Positions 22,213 through 33,152 of a stretch of 64,000 nt of DNA are shown piece after piece; the first letter of the stretch is position 1, and every line of letters begins with the position of its first letter. Under the pieces are notes generated by a model that saw nothing but the letters and a program-made list of their open reading frames with translations, did no database searches and was not told the DNA's origin. Source of the DNA: Apiosordaria backusii. Taxonomy: Eukaryota > Ascomycota > Sordariomycetes > Sordariales > Lasiosphaeriaceae. Made by a program: the position numbers and the translations under genes. The stretch covers positions 1,860,001-1,924,000 of the forward strand of contig JAUKTV010000005.1 in NCBI GenBank assembly GCA_030549205.1. The letters run 5' to 3'.

Positions 22213-23505
22213 CTAAAGACGAAGAATCTTGACAGCCTGCTGCTCAATCGTCCCCTCAGCAGGGAAACTCATCTCCTCCAGCTTCTGGGCATACGGCGTG
22301 GGCACATCGGCACCGGTGACTCTGGCAGCGGGGGCATCCAAGTAGTCGAAAGCGTACTCCATCGTCAGGGCGAGAATCTCGGCACCGACGCCAAAGGCAG
22401 GGAAACCGGACTCGACGGCCATGAGACGGTGGGTCTTCTTGACGGACTTGACGATAGACTCGATATCAAGAGGCTTGATGGATCTGAGGTTGATGACCTC
22501 GACATCGACGCCGTACTTCTTCTTGAGGTTCTCAGCCGCGACGAGAGACTGCCCGACGCAGCGGGAGAGGGTGACGAGAGTCAGATCCTTGCCGGCGCGC
22601 TCAATCTTGGCCTTGCCAAAGGGGATGACGAAATCGTCCTTTTGGGCGGCGGCAGACATGGGGAAGGACTGGCCGTACATGAGCTCGTTTTCGAGGACGA
22701 CGACGGGGTTGGGGTCGCGGATGGCGGCCTTGAGGAGGCCCTTGGCGTCTTCGGCGGACCAGGGGGAGACGACCTTGAGGCCGGGGATGGAGCCGTACCA
22801 GGCGGAGAAATCCTGGGAGTGCTGGGCGCCGACGCCGGCGGCGAAGCCGTTGGGGCCGCGGAAGGTGATGTTGCAGGGCTGGATGCCGCCTGACATGTAA
22901 AGGGTCTTGGCGGCCGAGTTGACGATTTGATCGATGGCCTGCATGGCGAAGTTCCAGGTCATGAACTCGCACTAGGAAGTCATTGTTACGTTAGCGGCAT
23001 GTTGGGAGGGTGAATTGAGTTTGAGTGTTGACATTTTTGACAGCTGTAGTCGTAGTGCGGTGATGTTGCGCGCTTGTGGTGGGGGGATGCGGTGCAAAGG
23101 CGGGATGCTGCAATGTGAGGCACTTACAACTGGGTGCAGACCGCTCAGGGCGGCACCGACGGCCAGACCGCAGAAACCGGACTCGGTGATGGGTGTGTCG
23201 ATGACACGCCTCTCGCCGAAGCGGTCCAAGAGGTTCTTGGTGACCTTGTATGCGCCATTATACTGGGCAACCTCCTCGCCCAGAATGAAGACCTTGTCGT
23301 TTTGCTCAAGCTCCTCGGCGAGCGCCTCGTTCAGGGCATCGCGGACTGTGTACTCCTTGACGCCGGAAGCGTCGGCATATGTCCGTCTTTGTACGCCGGT
23401 GATGGCGGCGGCCCCGGAGAGGAATGGCGATGTGGTGGCCGGGCGGAAGGCGGAGGTCCTCGCGGTGGCAGCAAGGCGAGCCGCTGGTCGGAGATAACGC
23501 GACAT
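22213..23505 (-). CDS. PDB1: pyruvate dehydrogenase E1 component, beta subunit, mitochondrial
   Basis: Beta subunit of the E1 enzyme of the pyruvate dehydrogenase complex; with E1-alpha it decarboxylates pyruvate using thiamine diphosphate in the mitochondrial matrix. Two exons (23505-23128 and 22971-22213) join in phase 0 to 378 residues, the usual fungal length. Residues 1-45 form an Arg/Ala/Ser-rich presequence (MSRYLRPAARLAATARTSAF) with a likely processing site near RRTYAD. The mature protein begins KEYTVRDALNEALAEEL and contains FILGEEVAQYNGAYKVTKNL, with E82 in the GEEV motif that contacts ThDP. The intron (23127-22972, 156 nt) follows LSGLHPV. The C-terminal transketolase domain ends VPTPYAQKLEEMSFPAEG. 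A 233-codon open frame antisense to it is a composition shadow. Confidence 0.98.
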
Positions 23506-24484
23506 GACTTATTTTTTGATGGGGAAAAAAAAAAGGGAATCCACAGGGGCACTAAGTCGCAGGAGGGAGAGCGGCCTTTGAGTGCTGAGCTCGCTCGATG
23601 GAAACGGGCCCGCTCGGAAGAGGTTGAGGCACAAACGAGTGCAAGATCCGCGAGGTCCGGAGGAGGAGTAAAAGTGGTGATGCAAGAGGTGAAGGTTGTC
23701 AGCGCCAGAGGGAATTTTTTGTCTTTCACCTAATCGATGGAAGCTTGGGACAGCTCAGTCGGACTCTGGAGCGTTGAACCCCCAACGACCAATCCGCGCT
23801 AGCTCAGGATCGGCTTAGTGAGCTGAATCCCTGTCCCTGTTCTGGTCCGCGCTCGGGAGCTTGGCCGGGCAAACCCACGCCAGACTTTCCACTTGACAGC
23901 TCCCAGGGTCCACTGAAGCTGAACCAGTGGAGTGTTCAACACTTGTCTTGATGAGATTGATAACTCCGTAACAGCATAGAAATTGGAAATAATGACACGT
24001 TGATATCTGGACATATTCGGCACATTGCAATAGTAGCTCCAGTTGGTTGGGGATCGGGTCCGGAGATCCGGTATGAACCTCGCCTACCTACGGTATACTT
24101 TTTTCCTCGGGGCTTATCTACCTTAGGTGTTACAGCGACCAGACAGGATTGGGTAACCAAATCTGAGTTGCCCTGACCGCAGGACCCGCAACGGAAAACT
24201 TGGAGGCAAAAGCCGAAAGATGCTGACAAGTCAAACGACAACATACAAAGAGGAAGTCGCTTGGGTTCAAACGAATAAGATGATATTATATATACAACGA
24301 ATATCGAGCCAAGATGGTGCTGCCAGAACCCTAAATGACAACCCTCCGGTACTCGGTGACTATTATAAACAATACAGGTTCTATATCTCCAATGCAGAGG
24401 GCCGTTCCCATCCTTTTCCTCCGCATTATTATGCGGCCCTAGGTCATCCAGTCGTGTATCGAGATCTTCATCAAGGGTAATCTT
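23506..24484. other. intergenic region, PDB1 promoter side and ERG6 3' side
   Basis: About 1 kb with no gene I can support. A CCTACCTA copy of the recurring TAGGTA-type motif lies near 24086. I checked for tRNA-like structures around the GTTCAA words at 23776 and 24268 and found none. Confidence 0.45.
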
Positions 24485-25752
24485 TTAGTTGAGAGGCTTC
24501 TGGCCGACCATGAGGTACATTGGTGTGAAGAGGTCCAACTTGGCCCCAGCGACCAGGCCATCGGCACCCTTGGCGAGGGAGTCGGCGGTCTTCTTGGTTC
24601 CCTTGGGCGCAAGGCCAAGGATCTCAAGGAAACCGGTGAACACGTGCACGGCGCGGCGGCCGGCGTGGGTCATGCGGAGCACGGTGAAGAGATCAAAGTA
24701 CGACTGCATGTACTTGGTCTCACCGGCAATACCCCAGTACCAGGGAATGGGGTCGTCGCGCTTCGCGAGATCCTCGTGGTGGAGGAGGTTGAAGCCAGCA
24801 TCCTTCATGGCCTGGAGACCCTCGGAGATGGTGACCATGTTGGAGATGCCGTTACCCTCCTCGATGGCGAGACGGATGTCCCTGTGCTCGAGGTTGTTGT
24901 TGTCGTAGTTGTCGGTCATCAACCACTCGTACACACCGAACTTGCCACCAGGCTTGAGCACTCTGTAGATTTCGCTATAGACGCCAACAAGCTTGGGGGC
25001 GTGGACGGTAGCCTCGATGGCATAGACGGCATCGAAAGAGTTGTCGGGGAAAGACATTTGCTGGTAATTGTCAACACTACTGCTTGAGAAATGCTGTCCC
25101 AAATTCTCGACATACCATGAAATCACCCTTGACATATTTGAGCTGGCCAGAGAGACCCTCCTTGACGGCGTACCGGGTGGCACGCTCAATCTGGTAGTCG
25201 TTGTTGTTAAGACCGGTGATGTGCGCATCGGTGAACTTGGCGATCTCTCTGGCGGGACCACCGATACCGCAACCAACATCAAGCACCTTGTCACCGGCGT
25301 TGATGCCAATCTTCATGGCAAGGTAGTGCTCGTGGCGAGCAATGGCCTGGTAGAAACCCTCACCGAGGGAGTACCGGCAGAAGTGGAAGGACTGACCCCA
25401 GCCATACTCGTACAAATCGGTCGCCAAGTTGTAGTAGTGTCTGGTCAAAGTCGCGTACTCCTTGGTGCGGGCCTGGATAGCATGATTGTCAGTCCACGCG
25501 TTGCAGGGAGAGGGGCGCGCAATTGTGGATACCCACCTCTCTGTCGGCATCGGTCTCGGTGGCAGCAGTCTTGTTGTCGAAGTGCTTGAAGTACTCATCA
25601 ACGGCGAGCTTCTTCGCCTCCTTGTCCTTGGAAAGCATGGCGGCGAAACCACCCTTGGCCTCGGTGGACTTGCCGTGGAGGGCCTTCATGAACTGAGCAT
25701 CGCGCTGGTGGTCCTCCTTCTCGAGGGGAACGACGGGAGTGGCGGAAACCAT
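24485..25752 (-). CDS. ERG6: sterol 24-C-methyltransferase
   Basis: Methylates C-24 of zymosterol (or of lanosterol in filamentous fungi) using SAM, a committed step to ergosterol; acts at the endoplasmic reticulum and lipid droplets. Three exons (25752-25537, 25472-25116, 25060-24485), all joined in phase 0, give 382 residues, the family length. The sterol-binding signature YEYGWGQSFHF is at 93-103 and SAM motif I (LDVGCGIGGPARE) at about 136-148. YAIEATVHAP and VYEWLMTD follow in the third exon. The C-terminus has LFTPMYLMVGQKPLN. Both introns are short (64 and 55 nt) with GTGGGT and GTATGT donors. No membrane anchor is visible, as expected. It diverges from the SLT11 gene across a 1.1-kb promoter region. 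Confidence 0.98.
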
Positions 25753-26872
25753 GTTGAATGTTGAATTAGAAGGGAGTGAACCGAAAAATTAAACCGAGTA
25801 CTGTTGGTATAAGCAGACAGGGAGAATGAAGATGCGCAAAGACAAGGACAGCGGGATGATGGAGCGGTGGGCGGGCTCCTAATTTATGTAGGGAAAAAGT
25901 TTCACGGCCCCTTATTGAGGTCGACAGGCCAGCAATCTCCCGGCGCGCTGGAGTGCGGTAGCTGCCAGTGAAGCCCCACAGACCAGATCCATCGGATCCA
26001 GGAACAAGCACTTCCATAGGTAGTCGAGAACGCAATCCTATTGGCCAATTGCTGCACTAATGCCGAATACGGTAACCAGTTGGAAGTCGTTGCTGCTGTG
26101 AGCCAAGCATAACAACCTCCCGTCTGATCAATTGCATGTGCTCAGGAAACTTCCGCCCCTTTTTCGCAACCGTACTCGGATACAACGGAATACAATATTT
26201 AGCTGCGATATTTCTATGGTGTTTGAGAAGCGCTGGAGGCCATATCCGACTAGTCATGCGCTGCCAGCGAACACGCATTGGTGTTGACTGCCAGCTTTGT
26301 TGGTGTATGCAGCTGGAGGCGGTGATGGCTCGCCTAGCAACTGTTGTCAAGTCGTGGCGGATGTGACATGCACCGCTTTTTGTTTCCAAGGAGCCGTAAA
26401 AGTCGTCGGATGACTTCTCGACGTCCTCTCCCTTGCTCACATGGCTCATGAGCTCTGTTCGAGAAAGATACAATATCGAAGTTTATGGAGGTGCTTCGCT
26501 GATATGAAATGCGAATGCGCATCATGCGAGTTCGAGGTCGATAGCATTCCGAATACGAATACGCTGCCAAGAACTACTTGAAAGCTTTGACCATCACATC
26601 AGCCACAGCTTGTCGTAACTTGTGGCGACCGATAAGCCGCTTATCGGCGTCGTCAGAGCCCTGCCAAATTTCCAGCCGCGACATCACCTCAACTCTCCAG
26701 CCTTGTCATCGCTTGCGATTTGCTGCAACATCACATCACCCCACGTCGCGCAGATTCATCATCAGCCTCCTTTTTCGCTCCAGTTTTTGCCATCACGATC
26801 CCGAGACTTACTCCGTAATATACCGAACATTCGTCATTCCCCACGCGCGATAGTCGCAAAAGGCCGACCAAG
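25753..26872. other. divergent promoter region of ERG6 and SLT11
   Basis: No gene supported in 1.1 kb. Near ERG6 the DNA is A/G-rich. Near SLT11 there is a long CA/TC-rich leader leading to the ATG at 26873. ORFs here are short and unrelated to known domains. Confidence 0.45.
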
Positions 26873-28039
26873 ATGCCACCACAAATCAAACAAGACCTGA
26901 ACCGATCCGGTTGGGAATCCACCGACTTCCCCTCCGTATGCGAAAACTGTCTGCCAACGAACCCCTACGTCAAGATGCTGAAAGAAGACTACGGCGCTGA
27001 ATGCAAACTATGCACTAGACCATTCACCGTCTTCAGCTGGTCTGGCGAGGGTCGCGCACACGGCCGCAAGAAACGCACCAACATCTGCCTGACATGCGCC
27101 CGACTGAAAAACGCCTGCCAGTGCTGCATCATGGATCTGCAGTTCGGCTTACCCATCGTCATCAGAGATAAAGCGCTCGAACTCATCGCGCCCGGACCCC
27201 AGAGCGAGATTAACCGCGAGTACTTTGCGCAAAACAACGAGCAGGCCATCCAGGAAGGGAGAGCAGGCATCGAGGCCTACGAAAAGACAGACGAGAAAGC
27301 GAGGGAGCTACTTCGGCGGCTAGCGCAAAGCAAGCCCTACTTCAGGAAAGGCAAAGAGCTGGATTCCGATGGCAACCAAGTCTCCGGAGGCCCATCGGGG
27401 AGCAGCGGGAGCGCGACAGGTGGAAACCCGGCCGTTGGAGCAGGGCTTGGCGGTGCTGGACCGATCCGAACACGAGATTCACGGGCGGCAGCTGCCGTGG
27501 GAGCGAGACCAGGAGGTGGGAGGAGGGGACCGATCCCTGCGACTGCGCCTCCACCAGGACCCAAGGACTGGATGCCACCTGCGGATCCGACCATCATGTC
27601 GCTCTTCGTAACCGGTATCGAGGACGACCTTCCCGAATACAAGATCCGGGACTTCTTCAAGGCTTTTGGAAAGATCAAATCCCTGGTGGTGTCGCATATG
27701 ACCCACTGCGCTTTCGTCAACTACGAGTCTCGCGAAGGAGCCGAGCAAGCTGCGGCTGAGTGCAAGGGACGTGCTGTCATTGCTGGCTGCCCTCTTCGGA
27801 TTAGGTGGAGTGTGCCAAAGGCCATTGGCAACATGAATAGGGAGGAGAGGGGTCAGATGCTGCGCGATGGGCGGTCTGCCTTCCCCGAGGCGAAACGGAA
27901 GGTTAATCCCAAGGCGATCGAAGGTGGGAGTGCCCAGGACGGAGATGCCTCTGCGCAAGGTCAGGAACAAGGCGGGCTTCTTCTTGCGCCACCCCCAGGG
28001 CAGGATGACGTTCAATATGCTAGCTTGGCTGGAAACTAG
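26873..28039 (+). CDS. SLT11: pre-mRNA splicing factor SLT11/ECM2 (RBM22 homologue)
   Basis: Spliceosome component that binds the U6 internal stem-loop and the U2/U6 catalytic core within the NineTeen-related complex. Single exon, 388 residues. The N-terminal zinc-binding region has paired cysteines: VCENC near residue 23, ECKLC near 43, ICLTC near 74 and CQCC near 84, with the conserved GRKKRTNICLTCARLKNACQCC block. An RRM follows at about 242-313 (SLFVTGIEDDLPEYKIRDFF and CAFVNYESREGAEQA). Between them, LRRLAQSKPYFRKG runs straight into a Gly/Ser/Ala linker. The CCCH zinc finger that human RBM22 has at this spot is missing. The C-terminus is Gly/Gln-rich. The start is the first ATG of the frame and is followed by the expected PPQIKQDLNRSGWE. 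Confidence 0.95.
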   Translation: MPPQIKQDLNRSGWESTDFPSVCENCLPTNPYVKMLKEDYGAECKLCTRPFTVFSWSGEGRAHGRKKRTNICLTCARLKNACQCCIMDLQFGLPIVIRDKALELIAPGPQSEINREYFAQNNEQAIQEGRAGIEAYEKTDEKARELLRRLAQSKPYFRKGKELDSDGNQVSGGPSGSSGSATGGNPAVGAGLGGAGPIRTRDSRAAAAVGARPGGGRRGPIPATAPPPGPKDWMPPADPTIMSLFVTGIEDDLPEYKIRDFFKAFGKIKSLVVSHMTHCAFVNYESREGAEQAAAECKGRAVIAGCPLRIRWSVPKAIGNMNREERGQMLRDGRSAFPEAKRKVNPKAIEGGSAQDGDASAQGQEQGGLLLAPPPGQDDVQYASLAGN

Positions 28040-28285
28040 AGAGGAAAAGTCTTTGTGTTACTGATTTCGGCATGGCGTTTGGGAGGCTATCATTGCCAAA
28101 GGACAGTTTAGGGTACGGGAGATATCACCACTGCATCTGCATCATGTCATGTTATACTATTGTTACATTGTTGTACACTGAGGGGTATCATAGACGGCTA
28201 TACAATACAAGGCGAAATCATTTCGCTCTACGCCGGCAATCCTGCAATCTTTGCGCATTTGTTTCCTGTCCACCGTCATGGTCTA

Positions 28286-28741
28286 CTACCTCTCAGAGCA
28301 GCACTTGAACCCGCCAACTCTTGGGCTCTTGCTTGCAAACTTGATGGACTCATTGTCGCCTCTTTCGGTGTGCTCGTGGATTCGGAGCTCTGAATATGAG
28401 GTTAGCACCACCTGCCCTTCCACTTGAGACTTTTCGTATTGGCAAACTCACTGTATGTGTCTCCCTCTTTGATTCCCTGAACGACGTTTGCCTTCAAGAA
28501 GCTGGCAACCTCCTCGGCATGCTTCAGTGCCGGCTCGATCGAGGGGTCTGAGGCTGGGAGGGTGGCCTTGTCACGGAAGCCCCTACGGATCGCATCGCGG
28601 GCGCCGGTGAGCATTCGAATATCGCCTGGCAAATAGAACTGTTAGCTAAATATTTGGACAACAATAGTTCGTATAGAACGTACCTTCGAAGGCAATCCTC
28701 GCGGCGCGCAGCAGATTTCTGTAGGATTGGACGGCGGCCAT
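28286..28741 (-). CDS. MZM1: LYR-motif complex III assembly factor MZM1 (LYRM7)
   Basis: Mitochondrial matrix chaperone that stabilises the Rieske iron-sulfur protein before it enters complex III. Three small exons (28741-28684, 28625-28452, 28389-28286) give 111 residues, the usual size. The first exon encodes AVQSYRNLLRAARIAFEG; here the LYR tripeptide appears as SYRNLLRAAR, with the helical LYR/complex-I-like pattern kept. The second carries IRRGFRD and the VASFLKANVVQG helix. The third gives the family-typical KLRIHEHTERGDNESIK. Introns are 58 and 62 nt with GTACGT and GTGAGT donors, and all phases agree. No single open frame covers the gene. It faces ZUO1 across a 313-bp divergent promoter. 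Confidence 0.9.
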
Positions 28742-29054
28742 TGTGATATGTAGGACAGTTGCGGTTCAACTCGGGGAACAGGAACAATTCAAAAGTTCAA
28801 GACTTTGTTTCAGCATCTTGTCAGCCATTGGAAACGCCCCCGAATGGCCTGGAACAACGACGTTGCTGGGGATGCCCTGTGGACCTACAGTACAATCTGA
28901 TAAAGCTGACTGGCCGGGAATAATTTAAGGTGGGGCTCCCTGTGAACTCGGCCCAAAAATTCTTGACCACCACCAAAAAAAAGTGCCCCTCCACCCCAAG
29001 TCAACTTGGGATCTCCAACAGCCTTTCGCTTTTGCAGAACTAAACACCGCAAAA

Positions 29055-30457
29055 ATGGCCACCACCGCCGTTGTTCCAACTCCTCTCCTTGCCCTCCCTG
29101 AGGGATGGACTGCTGAGAAAGACATTCAGATTATTGGCAAGCTCAGCGGTGCCACTCAGCGCACCCTCGAGCCCGTTGGACCATACTTCCTGGCTCATGC
29201 CCGCCGTGCCCGCCATAAGCGCACCTTTTCCGAGGATGACCGCATCCAGGCTCAAGAAAGGGCCAAGAAGGTTGAGAACGACGAGGAGAGCGAGATCAGC
29301 GAGCCCGAGGACCCCATGATGCTGGCCCGTGATGCCAAGGACTGGAAGGTTAGTTGAAGTCACTTGTCTGGTGTGAAATTGGTCCGTCACTGACATCATT
29401 TCCTCCAATTTAGCAACAAGATCACTACAAGGTGCTCGGTATCTCCAAGTACCGCTGGAAGGCGACCGAGGAGCAGATCAAGCGTGCCCACCGCAAGAAG
29501 GTCCTCAAGCACCACCCCGACAAGAAGGCTGCCGCCGGCCGCACCGACGACGACAACTTCTTCAAGTGCATCCAAAAGGCCACCGAGGTCCTCCTCGACC
29601 CCATCAAGCGCCGCCAGTTCGACTCCGTCGACGAGGAGGCCGATGTCGAGCCCCCAACCAAGAAGCAGCTCCAAAAGGGCAACTTCTACAAGCTCTGGGG
29701 CAACGTCTTCAAGTCGGAGGCCCGCTTCAGCAAGAACCACCCCGTACCCATGCTGGGCGACGACAAGTCCACCAGGGAGGAGGTCGAAAACTTTTACAAC
29801 TTCTGGTACAGCTTTGACTCCTGGAGGTCATTCGAGTACCTCGACGAGGATGTCCCCGATGACAACGAGAACCGTGACCAGAAGCGCCACACGGAGCGCA
29901 AGAACGCCAACGCCCGCAAGAAGAAGAAGGCTGAGGACAATGCCCGCCTCCGCAAGCTTCTCGACGACTGCTCCGCTGGTGACGAGCGCATCAAGCGTTT
30001 CCGCCAGGAGGCCAACGCCGCCAAGAACAAGAAGCGTCTTGAGAAGGAGGCTGCCGAGAAGAAGGCTGCTGAGGACGCCAAGGCTGCCAAGGAGGCTGCT
30101 GAGAAGGCGGCTAAGGAGGCCGAGGAGAAGGCCAAGGCTGACCGTGAGGCCAACAAGAAGGCTAAGGAGGCGGCCAAGAACGCTGTCAAGAAGAACAAGC
30201 GTGTTCTCCGTGGCTCGGTCAAGGACGCCAACTACTTTGTTGAGGGCGATGCTTCTCCTGCCACCATCGATGCCGTCCTTGGTGATGTTGAGCTCATCCA
30301 GGGCAAGATCGAGGCTGAGGAGATCGCCGATCTGGCTGGCAAGCTCAATGGCCTGAAGGTTGCTGATGAGATCAAGAGCGTCTGGAAGGCTGAGGCTGAG
30401 AGACTGATTGGTGCTGGGAAGATTAAGGAGGGAGAGATCAAGGCTCTCACTGCTTAG
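29055..30457 (+). CDS. ZUO1: zuotin, ribosome-associated J-domain protein
   Basis: J-protein of the ribosome-associated complex; with the Hsp70 Ssz1 it stimulates Ssb at the polypeptide exit tunnel and helps keep translational fidelity. Two exons (29055-29348 and 29414-30457) join in phase 0 to 445 residues. The J domain starts at HYKVLGISKYRWKATEEQIK, with the catalytic HPD at 132-134 (KHHPDKK). The zuotin-homology region follows (FYKLWGNVFKSEARFS, NFYNFWYSFDSWRSFEYLDED). A long Lys/Glu/Ala helix (about 290-350, many KKAAEDAK-type heptads) corresponds to the ribosome-spanning middle domain, and a C-terminal four-helix region completes it. The first exon (KRTFSEDDRIQAQERA) contains the N-terminal Ssz1-binding part. 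Codon use is strongly C-ending, fitting high expression. A 290-codon frame overlapping the second exon is a shadow of that bias. Confidence 0.97.
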
Positions 30458-30672
30458 ATGTGGTGTTTATAAGCGTACAAGCATTAGCATGTGAAGGGCG
30501 GGGATGATACCATGATGACTTATGGATAGAAAAATAGATGGGCTTAGCCAATAGAGCGAAGACAGTACTGTCATAACATTTGACTACCTTGCTTCTACGG
30601 GAATGACAATGAACTGATGAAATCTGAAGTAGATACGACCTGCATTCCCTTCAATAACCCACTATCCCACAA

Positions 30673-32061
30673 CTAAACGCCAAAGATTGAGACCCCCTTG
30701 CTAAAACCAGACGCCCCTTGAAACCCTCCAGTTCTAGCCCGGGTACTACCGCTGCTAGCACTGCTGCTGCTACCGCCACCACCTGCTACGGCCTCTTCAC
30801 CCTCCTCGTCTCTTTCTTTCTCTTTCTGTTTCTCGAGCTCCTCCTGCCTCTTGAAATACTCCTCCCGCGCCTCATCCGCCTCTTTCCGCTCTCTCCCCCA
30901 CTTCTCCTTGTAAAACCGTTCAGCATACTCTCGTCGACCCGGCTTATACAAACACCTTTGTGGATCTTCCCTAACTCTTCCGTCGGTCCTCCGTAGGTAG
31001 GTGCTGTACTCTATCACCTTTTCCTTCTCTTTGCTCGTGGAGCTCCTAGAACTACTGCCTAGCTTTTGCCTCAAGCTATCAAACAAACCGGTTGGTGCTT
31101 GTGCCGGGACGACCGGGATCTTTTCGGTTGCGAGTTTAGAGTAGTGGGGTTCCCAGAAGGATTGACGCACACTCCAGCGGCTGTTGGGGAGAGGGACGCA
31201 GATGATATCTGGGCCTGGCGGGATGTTGTTGCCGGGGCTGCAGAGGTACAGGTCTACGGCGTCTTCCATCCAGGCTAAGAGGTGGATGATGCTGGAGGAT
31301 TTGAGGGGGTCGGGGACGGAAGCGGATCGGGTGTGGGTGAGGTTGTGGCAGTACCAGAGGCCGGGGTAGGTTTTTGGGTGGTTGACTGACTTGGGTTTTT
31401 CGGGGCGGAAGACTAAGTCAAGGACTTCCTCTTGGAGGGCTTTGTAGTGCTGGACGATATCGGAGAGCCGTTCTTGGGTTGTGGTGGGCAGTTTGGGAAT
31501 TTGAGGTTGGGATGGGTGGAAGTGATAGGTGATGAAGAAGTCGGTGATGGTTGAGAACTGGTCTATGGCAAAGTATTTGATGAACTGGCGAATTCGGGAG
31601 GCATCTTTGGGTTCTAGATGGGATCCGAGAATGCTGCTGGTTGAGGTGAAGTTGACTTTTATAGCTCGGTCCTCTGCGATTTGGTAGCGGCTTGCCTTCT
31701 TGTTTTTATGATGGTTGGTGATCCACTCGAAGCAAGCTGAGGCCAAGATTTCTGGCTTGCTGGTTGATGAGTTGGAAGCCTCGGCTACGAGGTAGAAGGA
31801 GCGAGGGTCCTGGGCACTGTATTTGATGTGCTCTTTGACAAGTGTCTGGAAGAGCTTGTAGTAAGGGTGTCCGGTGCCCTTGTTGGATAGGTCAGGGAAC
31901 ACATGGTTCCAGAGAGGCGAGTTGAGGTGCTGTTGTAGGTTCAACTCGTAGATGGCATCGACATCTTCTGCATTATCTGCGTTTGCGAAGCGGACATTGA
32001 TGTCCGTGCCTGTTGTGACAGTGGTGTTCGTGGCGACATCTTCAGTAGTATTGTTCGCCAT
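30673..32061 (-). CDS. hypothetical protein with a weak GNAT-like N-terminus
   Basis: I do not recognise a firm family. Single-exon frame of 462 residues from the ATG at 32061 (MANNTTED); the open frame extends four codons further upstream without an ATG. Residues 20-130 (INVRFANADNAEDVDAIYEL, then SFYLVAEASN and ILASACFEWI) follow the strand-helix-strand order of a GCN5-like acetyltransferase core, but no acetyl-CoA loop of the R/Q-x-x-G-x-G/A type is visible, so this is only a hint. The middle contains LPNSRWSVRQSFWEPHYSKL. The last 110 residues are charged and low in complexity: a Lys/Glu/Arg helix (REEYFKRQEELEKQKEKERD) then Gly/Ser repeats. It ends convergently with ZUO1, 215 bp away. 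Confidence 0.75.
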   Translation of the reverse strand: MANNTTEDVATNTTVTTGTDINVRFANADNAEDVDAIYELNLQQHLNSPLWNHVFPDLSNKGTGHPYYKLFQTLVKEHIKYSAQDPRSFYLVAEASNSSTSKPEILASACFEWITNHHKNKKASRYQIAEDRAIKVNFTSTSSILGSHLEPKDASRIRQFIKYFAIDQFSTITDFFITYHFHPSQPQIPKLPTTTQERLSDIVQHYKALQEEVLDLVFRPEKPKSVNHPKTYPGLWYCHNLTHTRSASVPDPLKSSSIIHLLAWMEDAVDLYLCSPGNNIPPGPDIICVPLPNSRWSVRQSFWEPHYSKLATEKIPVVPAQAPTGLFDSLRQKLGSSSRSSTSKEKEKVIEYSTYLRRTDGRVREDPQRCLYKPGRREYAERFYKEKWGRERKEADEAREEYFKRQEELEKQKEKERDEEGEEAVAGGGGSSSSASSGSTRARTGGFQGASGFSKGVSIFGV

Positions 32062-32714
32062 ATCTGCTGTCAAGGTCGAGAGCCAGAATTGATTGAGGAA
32101 AGCATGCTGGTCAAAGGAACCACACTGACAAGAACATCCTTTTGTAGTGAAAAGTCTGACTTACCTACCAAAGTCTGGGAATATTTTACCAAACATGGCG
32201 AGACCCGGTGACAGCTGCCGGTTTCGTGATCACATCGGAACAAAGGTAAGGGCACCAACGAAGATTACACCTGTGTTGGTCATGGATTGACACCACATAC
32301 ACGCAGACTACAAAAACGAAAACCGACGATACCTCTCTAACAGCCTCTCCCTTGAAACATCTTCATGTTGGTCATTCTCAACAATGTGAAACTATTGCCA
32401 CTCTCACTGCGGTCGGAACGGCTCCATTGTCGAGTCACACGGGATCTCTCCGAGGTCGAGAAGCTTGACATCTTTATTCTCATCCCAACATTTCCTAAAC
32501 ACACCACTGTTTTGTCACCGAGCCCATGCCTCACAGCAAAGCTGTCACTTGCTAGCCCCTGCAATCTTGATGAAGACTCTATTCTGCAATTTACGCATAT
32601 TTCTTTTTCTAGTACTTTATCAGTTACCCATATCTTCAACTATCCAAACATTATGCACATGCCCCATCTTCATAATTACCTACCTGAACCAGGTAGTCAG
32701 TCGACCCTCTTACC

Positions 32715-33152
32715 TCAAGGCAAACCCCCCCTCCCCAACTGCCACGAAAAATACCCCACCCAAAAGTCCTCCCTCCCCCAACCCACCCCCTCCTGTTCCA
32801 GCATGTGTTGCCTCCTCCTCCTCCTCATCCTCGCCTCATTCACCCTCATCAACCTATACCTCTCCTCAGGCCCACACTTCACCCACTCCCCCCTCATCCT
32901 CCTCGCCTCCGTCCTCGCCTCCCGAAACCAGAGCTCATATCGTTCCATCACCTCCCTATCATCCCCCTCTCCGTCCTGAGACCCCAACCCCGACCCCAAC
33001 CCCGACCCTGACCCAGAGCCAGAGCCAGCCACTTCAACAACAACAACCCCCTCCACCAACCTCCTCACCCTCCCATAACTATGCCCCTCCAAAAACCGTT
33101 CCGTAATCCCATTCTCAACCCAACCACGCGGCCTCAACAACGGAAACACCAT
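32715..33152 (-). CDS. small hypothetical protein, doubtful
   Basis: An open frame continues upstream to 33254 but only with a TTG start; the first ATG (33152) gives 145 residues. It contains a Gly/Ser dipeptide tract encoded by CCGACC-type repeats, then a basic helix-like stretch (REARTEARRMRGEWV, MRVNEARMRRRRRQ). No known domain, signal peptide or membrane segment is seen. A HELDHHH string lies upstream of the ATG and could belong to a missing first exon. A clean splice partner was not found, so this may be a chance frame. Confidence 0.3.
   Translation of the reverse strand: MVFPLLRPRGWVENGITERFLEGHSYGRVRRLVEGVVVVEVAGSGSGSGSGLGSGLGSQDGEGDDREVMERYELWFREARTEARRMRGEWVKCGPEERYRLMRVNEARMRRRRRQHMLEQEGVGWGREDFWVGYFSWQLGRGGLP

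Noticed and set aside
22192..22893. Plus-strand open frame of 233 codons
   Set aside because: Antisense to PDB1; the frame is kept open by the biased third positions of a highly expressed gene and looks low-complexity (Gly/Asp/Leu).
23771..23830. Possible tRNA from a GGTTCAA word on the minus strand
   Set aside because: No A box at the right distance and no acceptor stem could be paired.
29484..30356. Plus-strand open frame of 290 codons, Ser/Thr/Arg-rich
   Set aside because: Out-of-frame shadow of ZUO1 exon 2; composition follows the codon bias of the real frame.
32365..33106. Plus-strand Pro/Ser-rich frames
   Set aside because: Overlap each other and the C-rich strand; they show no domain and no conserved start.
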